Assembly (NCBI GenBank): GCA_004431415.1
Contig: QPMI01000437.1
Coordinates: 346,245 to 410,244 of the forward strand
DNA length: 64,000 nt
Origin: Cyanophora paradoxa
Taxonomy: Eukaryota > Glaucocystophyceae > Cyanophorales > Cyanophoraceae
Reading direction: 5' to 3'
In this document: positions 8,546-17,500 of the stretch, piece after piece
Layout of the letters: each line of letters opens with the position of its first letter
Numbering within the stretch: the first letter of the stretch is position 1
Notes under the pieces: generated by a model
Seen by the model: the letters and a program-made list of their open reading frames with translations, nothing else
Database searches by the model: none
Told to the model about the DNA's origin: nothing
Position numbers and translations under genes: made by a program

Positions 8546-9475
8546 TTACAGGTTAGATAGGAATCGTTTAATACAACCCTCAATATCTGTTTCGGTATAT
8601 GGGATTCTTAGGAGTTTGATGTTATTAGCCTCACAGTACCGATTTTTAATTCCATCACGAACTTGGGTATCTTCAAATGCCTTCTGACCTCCAAACTGTT
8701 CCACAGGTTTGAAATGCTGAACACCATCATATTCGATAGCGATTTTGAGAGATGGAATATAAATATCAAATGGGAGAACTCTTTTATGCTTGCAATCAGG
8801 AAATCTGTGGGATATTGAGAAGTCCAAACCAATTTCTTTAAGGGCTGCTTGCACTTTCGTCTCACCAATCGATGATCTACATGACAAACAGCCATAACCA
8901 TTGAGAAAATCACTTGGCGTTTTTTCGAATTCCATCTCGCACCTTTTGCATATTAACTTGACCTTGGTTTTTGAATTGAAATACTCAACCTTTGAGAAAT
9001 CATAGATATCACCATAAAGTTTAATTGCTCTTTCTGTAAACTTTTCAATCCCCATTTGCAACTTGTTTTTAATGCGATCCATTTTACATTTTGCATGTCC
9101 ATCTCCTTGCATGTGTTTGTGTGGTTTTTGAGTGAAATACTCTTGACATTTCTTGCAGAAAATTGTTATTGGGTCTTCTCCCTTAATGTAAACAGATTCT
9201 GAATATTCATAAAGATCTCCATGCTTTTCAACCGCTCTTTTAACGAACTGTTCAGTTGTTAGTCTATTCGACATTCCCTTTTTAATATTCCCACAAGCTG
9301 GGCAACCAGTCCCAGCAATGTGACTATATGCAGCTTGCAAAAAAATATTGTTGCAAGTCCTGCAAATAATTGCGACTTTCTTTGTGATGCCCCCAAAGTC
9401 GACATTTGAGTAATCAAACTTATCACCATGAACTTTGATGGCTTTTGCAAGAAATGACTCACGAGAATAAGACAT
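8546..9475 (-). CDS. Three-zinc-finger (DUF723-like) PD-(D/E)XK endonuclease
   Basis: A 309-residue protein. It has three tandem units of the pattern F-x-x-K/R-A-x-x-x-H/Y-G-D...Y-D-Y-S...C-x2-C...G-C-x2-C, as in DUF723 proteins of phages and giant viruses. Unit 2 has lost some cysteines. A C-terminal nuclease domain follows with GETKV, FDIYIP and IEYDGVQHF, giving the E...D...E-x-D pattern of the PD-(D/E)XK / VSR-like fold. Such proteins behave as free-standing homing-type endonucleases. It is inserted between the ATPase and capsid genes, which are adjacent in element B, supporting acquisition as a selfish gene. The ORF is complete. Confidence 0.75.
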   Translation of the reverse strand: MSYSRESFLAKAIKVHGDKFDYSNVDFGGITKKVAIICRTCNNIFLQAAYSHIAGTGCPACGNIKKGMSNRLTTEQFVKRAVEKHGDLYEYSESVYIKGEDPITIFCKKCQEYFTQKPHKHMQGDGHAKCKMDRIKNKLQMGIEKFTERAIKLYGDIYDFSKVEYFNSKTKVKLICKRCEMEFEKTPSDFLNGYGCLSCRSSIGETKVQAALKEIGLDFSISHRFPDCKHKRVLPFDIYIPSLKIAIEYDGVQHFKPVEQFGGQKAFEDTQVRDGIKNRYCEANNIKLLRIPYTETDIEGCIKRFLSNL

Positions 9476-9548
9476 TTTACTTTATAAAGGTTTCCAAAAA
9501 TAAATAATCATTTTTTCTTTAAATGCCTTACTGTTTATCGTAAGGTTA

Positions 9549-10916
9549 TCAAAGATTTATACGTCTTAAACCATCGCGATCCAAAATTATGAACGAATGC
9601 ATGAGAGCGCGAACATTAACATCGATTACCTTATCTGAAGGCATGTAGAGGGTGAGGAATGAAGAGGAGGAATTTGTTAAATCAACATAACCAGACTGGG
9701 CAATATTTCGAATCGCCTTTTCTCCATCAAGGCAGAAAGGCAATCCTGAAAGGACATAGCGATCAGCAACCTTATCCATGTTAGAGCATTTGAAGGCATC
9801 AGCAATTAGCTCAGCACCTTTGAGTAGGGAAATTGGCTCAGTGGCAAAAAGTCGCTGTCCATTTATTTCAGTTGTGAATGTTATCTCTTTGGAGTTGGCA
9901 TAGGTCTTAAGAACACTGTGGGAGCCTGTGGATTTATCAACAGTTGCATTATCACGAACTGAAACAAGCAGAGCATAAACCAGTCCAGAGATTTGAGAGA
10001 GGTTAATTCGATTGGGTTGGGCATTGCCCTTGGCAGGGAAAGCACTAGCATCAACAAACCCAATGTCTAGAGCAGGAATAGCCATGCCAGTAGTCTTTAC
10101 TTTTTCAATAACAGTAGCGAAAAGCTCATCAGAAACATTAATAGCATGCATGTAAAGGCGAGGAGAGGTAATTGTAATACCAGGGGTTGTTGCACCAAGA
10201 CTGAAAGTGGTGATGTTTTGACCAACATGGGCAAGGGTTCCATCTGTGAAGTTTCCAAGACCATCATCGGCAGTTGCATCAACTGTTCCAACAGCAGTTG
10301 TGAGTTCACGACCACCATAGGAAGTTTCAACATAACCCTTCTCAGCATCCTTAAACCAAACAGTAACAACCATTTCACCAGATAAAGCACCAAGGGGAAG
10401 GTAGTGATTTAGCCAAGGCACAGGAATTTCAACGAAAAATGAGCCACCAAGGCGGTTGGTTCCATGAGCAGGAATGCCATGAACCATGCCCATTGATCGC
10501 TTCTTTTTAGCTAGTTGATCCTCCGAATAATAGACCAGGGGGAAATGAGCAAGGAAATCAGATGGAATATGGTAGGTGTAAGATCCATAGGTAATTTCAA
10601 GTCGCTGAACTAAAGCACCAACTGGGCGAGTGTATCCATTGCGAACTAGGTCAGTATCACCAGCAAAAGTGATGGCTGGAAGGTCGAAAGCAAGTTCGAG
10701 TTTTCCACAGAAATTGTAGCGAGGTAGCTTGAAGGAAATGCGATTTCCAACATTATTCTCAAAAGTATTGCTGGGATTCACAACAACTAGAACTGGCTTA
10801 GACTTGGATTCGAGACCAAGCATAAGGGAGTTATCCAGGAAAAAGGCTTTCGCCTCCTCTGGGGTTGTTAGGGCTTCTTTCAGCGAAAGTCTTTGAAGAG
10901 TGGAAGTGATATCCAT
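9549..10916 (-). CDS. MCP: Major capsid protein (predicted double jelly-roll)
   Basis: A 455-residue protein taken as the major capsid protein from its conserved position (ATPase - MCP - minor capsid) and its similarity to the frame-broken protein at 39718-41105. Shared blocks include LQRLxLKExLTTPxEAK, the GDTDLVRxGY...GALV segment, LPxGALSGE and NLSQISGL. I start it at the ATG at 10916 (MDITSTLQ) because the element B protein begins MDVTQNLQ; an in-frame ATG 14 codons upstream is less likely. The jelly-roll fold is inferred; a structure prediction would settle it. The gene is intact. Confidence 0.8.
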   Translation of the reverse strand: MDITSTLQRLSLKEALTTPEEAKAFFLDNSLMLGLESKSKPVLVVVNPSNTFENNVGNRISFKLPRYNFCGKLELAFDLPAITFAGDTDLVRNGYTRPVGALVQRLEITYGSYTYHIPSDFLAHFPLVYYSEDQLAKKKRSMGMVHGIPAHGTNRLGGSFFVEIPVPWLNHYLPLGALSGEMVVTVWFKDAEKGYVETSYGGRELTTAVGTVDATADDGLGNFTDGTLAHVGQNITTFSLGATTPGITITSPRLYMHAINVSDELFATVIEKVKTTGMAIPALDIGFVDASAFPAKGNAQPNRINLSQISGLVYALLVSVRDNATVDKSTGSHSVLKTYANSKEITFTTEINGQRLFATEPISLLKGAELIADAFKCSNMDKVADRYVLSGLPFCLDGEKAIRNIAQSGYVDLTNSSSSFLTLYMPSDKVIDVNVRALMHSFIILDRDGLRRINL

Positions 10917-10969
10917 TATATTCTCTTTTATTATACTGCAACATAAAAAATCTACCAATGATCCTTAAT

Positions 10970-11980
10970 TTATGCGAAGCTTGTAATAACTGGATAGGAA
11001 GGGTGAAGCTGCGACATTCTCATCTTAAAGTATTCATAAACTGGGTCTCCTGCTGGCTCATCACCATAGCGAATTTCAAAGGTCAGATGAACAGGTTGAC
11101 CCTCAAAATCAATTGGTTCATTTACAGCATTAACAATATCAACCGAGAAAGTGGATAATCCAACCTTTTTGTTATAGTATTTATAAAGTGGATGAGCTTC
11201 TGTTGAATTGTAAACAACATGCTCACCATAGTCTTTATCAGGGACCACTATTTTGTGAAAGTAACCAGTCAGAAGACCATCCCCACATTGCACCAGATCA
11301 CCCAGCTCCTTTACTCTCACAAACAAAACACTGTCCCTGGTCTTCTCAGGCTCAAAAGAAGATATAATGCCATTCACGCGACCACCAGTAAAGATTCCAT
11401 CAGTGAGAGCATCATAGACCTGTGATTGGATTGGGGAGTTACCATATCTTCCAGGATCAAGACCCAGCAGTCTAGCTGAACTCAACAGCTTTTGGATTGT
11501 TTGTTGGCTTGGGTTCACAGCTACTGAGAAAGCCAAGTAAAATGGTACTGCTGAGTGGAATATAATTCGTTTCAGTGATTCATCCCATTTGCAGCGAATG
11601 GATGGTTGGGGATTTCTGCCTTCGAATTTAGAGTTAATTACATTCACAAGTTGCTGGTGGCTTTGGATGGGGGTGTTTCGACTTATAATGAATTGTTTCC
11701 ATTGTTCATAGTCAGCAGCTGGGCGAACTGTTGGAATTCCTGAGCTTCCAGCTCCAGGAGTTTGTTCAGAATAATAAATGCTAAATGCATTGTCAACTGT
11801 CACATCTCCAACTTTGGTTTCACCACTCACCATAGGGATGCTGTTATAAAATTCGGCTGAGACCAGTCTCACAGCCCTCACATTCTCATAACTACTGGGG
11901 AGTCTAGCCACAAAGCTTGATGTGGGACCATCACCAGAGATTGTATTAAATGAGCTAACCTCGATGTAATCCACAGGCAT
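10970..11980 (-). CDS. Minor capsid protein 1 (candidate penton)
   Basis: A 336-residue beta-rich protein starting MPVDYIEVSSF. It has the motif VRAVRLVSAEFYNSIP, which recurs in minor capsid / penton candidates of Polinton-like viruses and large DNA viruses, then a segment about making a search set (QLVNVINSKF) and RLLGLDPGRYG. The element B homologue (41157-42113, MPTDYV...VKAVRLVSAEIPNT) keeps length, order and position. It follows the MCP in the same orientation and is divergent from minor capsid 2 across 29 bp. Assignment as penton rather than other minor capsid is inferred from gene order. Confidence 0.72.
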   Translation of the reverse strand: MPVDYIEVSSFNTISGDGPTSSFVARLPSSYENVRAVRLVSAEFYNSIPMVSGETKVGDVTVDNAFSIYYSEQTPGAGSSGIPTVRPAADYEQWKQFIISRNTPIQSHQQLVNVINSKFEGRNPQPSIRCKWDESLKRIIFHSAVPFYLAFSVAVNPSQQTIQKLLSSARLLGLDPGRYGNSPIQSQVYDALTDGIFTGGRVNGIISSFEPEKTRDSVLFVRVKELGDLVQCGDGLLTGYFHKIVVPDKDYGEHVVYNSTEAHPLYKYYNKKVGLSTFSVDIVNAVNEPIDFEGQPVHLTFEIRYGDEPAGDPVYEYFKMRMSQLHPSYPVITSFA

Positions 11981-12009
11981 TCTTCTTTTATCTATATTTA
12001 TATATTAAA
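11981..12009. promoter_or_regulatory. Shared divergent promoter of the two minor capsid genes
   Basis: Only 29 bp separate the two start codons, so both promoters must lie here or in the coding ends. The gap has TTTTATCTATATTTATATATT on the plus strand, similar to the TTATCT-type motif. Element B has a 27-bp gap at the same place. Confidence 0.5.
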
Positions 12010-12942
12010 ATGAACCGGCTCGTTAATATTGATAGCAGGGATAGAAGCCAAGGACAAAATGAAAACTCTTACAGGGTCACCCTCACAACTCCAGTAGAGA
12101 GACCAAGGGAATGTAGGGTTCTCTATGCAGAGATTCCAAACAGTATCTATAACAGTGTGGGAACTGATCATCTAACAGTTCAGTTTAATTACCAAGATGG
12201 TTCATATAACCAAGTGATCACACAACAAGTGTATCCCCTTCCCAGTGGCTACATCAATCAGGGTCATTTTGGGGTCACACACCCTTATAATTATGGGCTG
12301 AACTATTCAAGCTTCCAAACTATTGCAGGCAAAACAGTAGCTTTTGAGTTCAAGATATTCTACAACCCAACAACCTATAAAGTGGAGTTTTACAGTAACC
12401 ATGAGTTTCGTTTTATTGCAAGCAACCAGAGAATAGGAAAGCTTTTGGGTGTAAGTTCTACTGAATACACCACTGGGTATTATAGCACTCCTCCTGTTGG
12501 TGGATCTCCCTATCGACCTGAGAACCTTTTAAAGTATGATGGCAAACCTATTACACCTGATCACCCAGCATGGGGAATCACCTTCTCAGGACCCAGACTC
12601 TCCTCTAAGCCCTTGCAATATTATTTTGACAGCAGGAAGATGTCTGATATGAATGCTGAGCAGTATCTGTACATGCATATTAAAGAGCTGTCCCCCTTTG
12701 CCAGCAGACACAATATAATTCCAAAATCGCAACCACAAAATCAGGGAGCTATCCTTAGATTGCAATTGAGTAAGGATATAGGGGGCTATGTTTACCATAG
12801 TGGTGAGCATGCAGAATTTATTCAAATCAATGACAGAAACCTGGTGATAAGGGAACTCACAGTTGAATTTAAAGATTACTTTGGTGAACTGATTGATATG
12901 AATGGAATCGATAATTCTTTTCAGTTGGAGTTTATCGAATAA
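12010..12942 (+). CDS. Minor capsid protein 2
   Basis: A 310-residue protein opening with NIDSRDR, followed by CRVLYAEIPNSIYNSV, the same kind of motif as in minor capsid 1, then RIGKLLGVSS and a C-terminal IDMNGIDNSF block. This pattern (N-x-D-S-R-D-R start, A/S-E-I-P-N-S, terminal D-x-N-G) fits a second penton/minor capsid family. The element B homologue is at 42141-43095 and is broken twice. The C-terminus overlaps the convergent phospholipase gene by 11 bp. Confidence 0.72.
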   Translation: MNRLVNIDSRDRSQGQNENSYRVTLTTPVERPRECRVLYAEIPNSIYNSVGTDHLTVQFNYQDGSYNQVITQQVYPLPSGYINQGHFGVTHPYNYGLNYSSFQTIAGKTVAFEFKIFYNPTTYKVEFYSNHEFRFIASNQRIGKLLGVSSTEYTTGYYSTPPVGGSPYRPENLLKYDGKPITPDHPAWGITFSGPRLSSKPLQYYFDSRKMSDMNAEQYLYMHIKELSPFASRHNIIPKSQPQNQGAILRLQLSKDIGGYVYHSGEHAEFIQINDRNLVIRELTVEFKDYFGELIDMNGIDNSFQLEFIE

Positions 12943-14487
12943 AGGCACCTGTAAAGTCAACTCTCATTGTGGGAGCATTCACATACACAAGGGGATAAAT
13001 GCGAATATATCTTATTCTCAGAGAATAACCTATGTAAAAAGCATCCTTGATGCTGAGAGGGAACCCACTCAATAGAGCCACATCACCAGAGTTGTGAGCA
13101 TTGTTAATGTTCTCACAGACATATATTTTGTTTTGCCCATCTGATCGAATAAAAGACCAGTTGATCCCATCAGTGGATGTTGCCACATTGAAAGTCTTAA
13201 TAAAAGCATTGGTGTCCCCTGATCCATAGGCAATCACAGAGGAGAGTTCAAAAGTATATGGAAAAGCAACTTGAAGGTATTCAGTGGGGGTTTCCCATAT
13301 CTGCTCAGGAGCATAGGCTCCAGCTTCCCAGCCAAATGCTGAAGGTCTAGCCATGAAAGGCTCTTTACCAGTCACAGAGGATGAGGCAGTGAAGGCATCA
13401 TCTGCAAGCTGATACCAATTAGCATCTAAAGGAGGTGACTCTGTGAGAGTGGATGAGATGTAAGCCTTTGTAGGGTTCTTTAGTTCATAGTTTGCTACTA
13501 GTAGGCTGCAAAGCTTATTAATCATATCATTGTTTGCTGCAATGTATGTTTCAGTGAATGCTAGCATATCTGGGATTTTAGAAGTGTCATCCAGAGAGCT
13601 TACTATATGATTTGGAAGAGGGACTGATAGCCTATAGTATCTCCCATAATCCTGATCATAGTTGTATGGTAACAACTCCTCCATCTTATCAAGGGCAGAA
13701 AGCTCACTTGCAGCCATGAGCATGTTAATCAATGGGCTTCCATCTGTTGAGGCAATCCATGAGAGAATTCCCCAGCTGTTTACAGTCTCATAAGCATAAC
13801 CCACATAATCAGACTCTAAATGTGGGTCCACCTCTCCACAAGAGATACTTATTACTATAATGTCATCATCATCACTGTAAATCTTCTTTGCATGGCTGTA
13901 ACCACACACACTGGGATTATTGTTTCCCGAAATGGCACCATCAATGAGACAGACATATACCCCCCGATTGAAATCAACAATGCTTACAGGAGAGAAATAT
14001 GTAGGAGCAGCAGAGGTAGCCCTAGCAGCAATCTTACAAGGCAGAAAGTTGTAATTGTTATCATTTGTGATAAATATTGGTTTCATATTCTGAGTATCAA
14101 AGGATGTGATCACAATGTCCTTTAGGGAATCCTGTATTAGTGATTCCCCAGTAACTGAATTGATTGCAGTCTCCAAGGGTCCCACATCATACTTTGTATT
14201 AAATAGGGCATTTTCGATTATATTTCGAGGATTTGCGAAAATCAAGGGCAGTTGGGCTAGGTAAATGTTGTGTAAATCGTTTGCTGTGAGTTTAGGTTCA
14301 CCTGGTTTATCAGGATGCCTTATATTCAAACCTATTGCAATGATCCCACCAGTGGAAGTTCCACTCACAAGATCCACAAGATCGATTATTCTCCTGCCAG
14401 TTCGATTTTCGATTTCTTTTAGCAGCCTGGTTATGATAATGCCCCTTGCACCCCGCCAGAAAGACTTAAAACGACCTTGAGAGGCAT
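12932..14487 (-). CDS. Patatin-like phospholipase with C-terminal discoidin-like domain (one frame break)
   Basis: Predicted lipid acyl hydrolase. The catalytic serine motif is SGTSTGG and the aspartate is in LIDGA, the Ser-Asp dyad of patatins. The oxyanion-hole motif GGxRG lies upstream in another frame: from the ATG at 14487 the protein begins MPLKVVLSLSGG, and a net loss of one G in the GGGG run near 14453 shifts the frame. The last 150 residues (WxxP..YLQVAFPY, ATSTDGINW, LRIRYIRIYP) resemble an F5/8C carbohydrate/lipid-binding domain. The element B homologue is at 43481-44964. In both elements it is divergent from the fibre gene, so membrane breach during entry or exit is a reasonable but unproven role. 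Confidence 0.8.
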
Positions 14488-14530
14488 CTTTTACTTATCA
14501 GGAATTTTATAAATCCATATAGTAAAAGCC
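14488..14530. promoter_or_regulatory. Divergent promoter region, phospholipase / fibre
   Basis: A 43-bp AT-rich gap between the divergent starts at 14487 and 14531. It contains TTATCAGGAATTTTATAAA on the plus strand. The same divergent pair in element B is separated by 24 bp with TTATATAAA, so the arrangement is conserved. Confidence 0.45.
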
Positions 14531-17500
14531 ATGAGCTTCAATTACCCACCAAATCTAGAAACCATTCAAGATGATAATGCAAGCAGCACCAAGCATGTGA
14601 ACTTTGATAATATTAAAGTAAAGGGTTCAGTTTCAATTGACCACAGCTCTGATAATTCATCAAAGACTCAATCAAGGGAGCATGCTTTATCTGTGAATCA
14701 AACCGATCCAGATAAAGAGGAGGTCAGTGTTGCTTTTAGTTTGGGTAATGTGAAAGCAAACCAAGTGGCAGAGATCAAAGCAACAAGAAGGAGACCTAGG
14801 AAACTAAAAACCAGTGGCACCCATCCAGATATACCTTCCAGGTTCGATAGTGGTCGATTGATTTTCAATGTTCAAGATGAGCAGGGCAAACAGAACACAG
14901 CTTTGCGAATTTACAATGAGGGCAGCACTGCAAAAGCTGAGGTCCCCAAGTATTGCAAGTGGGTCCCATTGCCAACACAAATCAGGTCTCCTACACAAAT
15001 GATGTATACCCCAAGGATATTACATATGACTTTGCGAGGAATGAGCCTTTTGGGTTTTTTACTCCAAAAGATGTCCATCAAAAAAAGCCATCAATTACAA
15101 TCAACAGTAGCCCCAGTCAACCAGTAGCAATCCATTTACACCCTGATTTAGTCGAAATGGATAGGCACCTTTTGCCTTTGTATAGCAATGTGAAAGACCT
15201 TGGAATTCGAACCAGGCAATGGCGAAATATCCATGGCAGCAATGTGTATGCAAATGGAGAGAAGCTTGTAAGTGAGAAAACTCTAAGGGAAATCATTGAG
15301 CATTATGGTCCCAATGGACCTACTGTCCCATTCCCTATTCCATTTCCCAATGGACCACCCGATTTAACACCAAAGAAGCAACCTGGAAGAGAATACACAG
15401 CAACTGAAGATGTAGCCTTTGGGCAGCATATTGTAAGTTGGGAGCAAGTTCGCAATAAACCTATAATTGAACCAAGAAAGCAAATAGATGAGCAGTATTT
15501 ACCTCCTGAAATCGATATATTAGAGCTTGAAGAATATCAATTCGTTCCAGATGAGGAAGAGTATTTACCAGATGGTTTTGACCCACAAGAGTATGAGTAT
15601 GATCAATTTGACCCCAATGAGGAGGAGATACTACCAGATGGCTTAGATCCACAAGAGTTTGAGTATGAGCAGAACTATGAACCTGATGAGGAGTATTTGC
15701 CAGATGGGCATGATCCACCAGCTGTTGATTATGAGCAACCTTATGAACCCCATGAGGAATTACTACCAGATGGATTTCGACCTGAGATCTGGGAGTTCTT
15801 TCCTGATTATGAACAAATTAATAATAAACCTGCAAAGTATCCCCCAGAGGATCACAATCATGATTGGGATGAGATCTTAGGCAAACCTCAAAAGTATCCA
15901 CCAGAGGATCACAGGCATGATTGGGGTGATATTGATGGAATACCAGAAGAATTTCCACCAAGCAAACATGAACATATTTGGGATGAGATTAATGACCAAC
16001 CAGAGTTTGCAAAAGTGGAGCCTTTGGCAACCCTAGGGGTTTCTCTTTACCAGACTTGCAATGTCCCTGAAAGGATCTTTTTGAATGAACACTATGTACA
16101 TGTGAATGGGACACTTGCGAATTCAGGTATGAGAGGACCACTTCATATTAGGACATTACCAGGCTCTTTTGAAACCCCACCAGAACCAGGAGCAACCATA
16201 CCAAATATCTTTGTGTCAAGCTACATGGAGGTTGACATACCCACAGATACTTTTAGAGTTCCAACAGACCCAGCAACCTACCAAAATTACAATGCAGCTA
16301 TACAGGTTCATGTTGCAGATGTGAGCAGTCTGGATGGATCAAGACCAATGATAGTTTTCAGTCGAGATAAATACTCCTACATTCCCATAGTGGGAACTGC
16401 AAATGATAATTATGGAAGGGCAGAACTTGCATGGATAAAAACGAATTATGGTGGGGTTCTGGAATCCAATCAGAGGATGGCTGCAAAAAACATACACAAC
16501 GAGAATATATCAAGAGTGGTCACAGAGGATTACCTTACTGCTGTAATACTTGTAAATTTCGTAACTCTTGCTATGCTTGGAGATTATGTAACAAAACCTG
16601 AACTTGCAGATGAATTATCAAAATATCTTCCGCTTGTTGGTGGGACAATCACAGGAAATCTAAGAGTCAATAGTAATATTTACAGCAGCAATATTGAGAC
16701 CAGCAATCTTAAAGTAATTGAAACTCTCACAATTGGTCCAAGTAATTTGCACACACTGAATCAGATTATCAGGGAATATTATCCCATCACATCATCTTAT
16801 GATCCCGCCTTAAATATTTCAAATTGCATTTTTGCATGGAAAGCCTCAGGAACAGATGGACAATCAGCCACAGGAACAACCGTTTATAGTCGAATATCAT
16901 CAATCATACCATCTCTTCCTGTCGTTGGAAATCCCTATTACTCCACCGGGATAAACAACCAAATGAGTTTGACAATTGGAGCAGATGCCGGTTTTGCTTT
17001 GTATTCGTATGTATCAAGAACTATTGATTACTCAAATGGATTAACCTTTTTCTTTGTGGGAAGATATGGAAGAGCTACAAGTGGGAATGATGTCCATTTT
17101 AGATGTGACAAAACAACAACTCCAAATAGACGTATTTCCTATGGAGCAAATACTTGGGCATCACTTGGTATCAGTTCATTTATAATCAATGCCGTAGGTC
17201 AAACAAAACCTTCGTTCAATGTTTCAACATTTGCAAATCAATGGTATTATTCCGACCAAACAATAACATCAGACAGCTACACAGTAGGATTTAATGGAAT
17301 TGATATAGGAACGATCACAGGAACAAATTATTTACCTGATTCGGTAGTTAATTTATTTGGAATAGGTTACCTCAATGGTGGTAGCATTTGTGAAATCATT
17401 GTTTTCAACAGAGCATTAACGGCAGAAGAAAAACAGAACGTCAGGTATTACATCCAGCAAATGTATGGTTTCCCTATAACTCAACCTCTTTCAACATCTA

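Noticed and set aside
10097-10393. Long open frames on both strands inside the capsid gene
   Set aside because: They are shadows of the MCP reading frame, leucine-rich or cysteine-rich without family features.
15461-15718. Minus-strand frame within the fibre repeats
   Set aside because: It is the complement of the acidic repeat region; its His/Leu-rich product is a by-product of the repeats.
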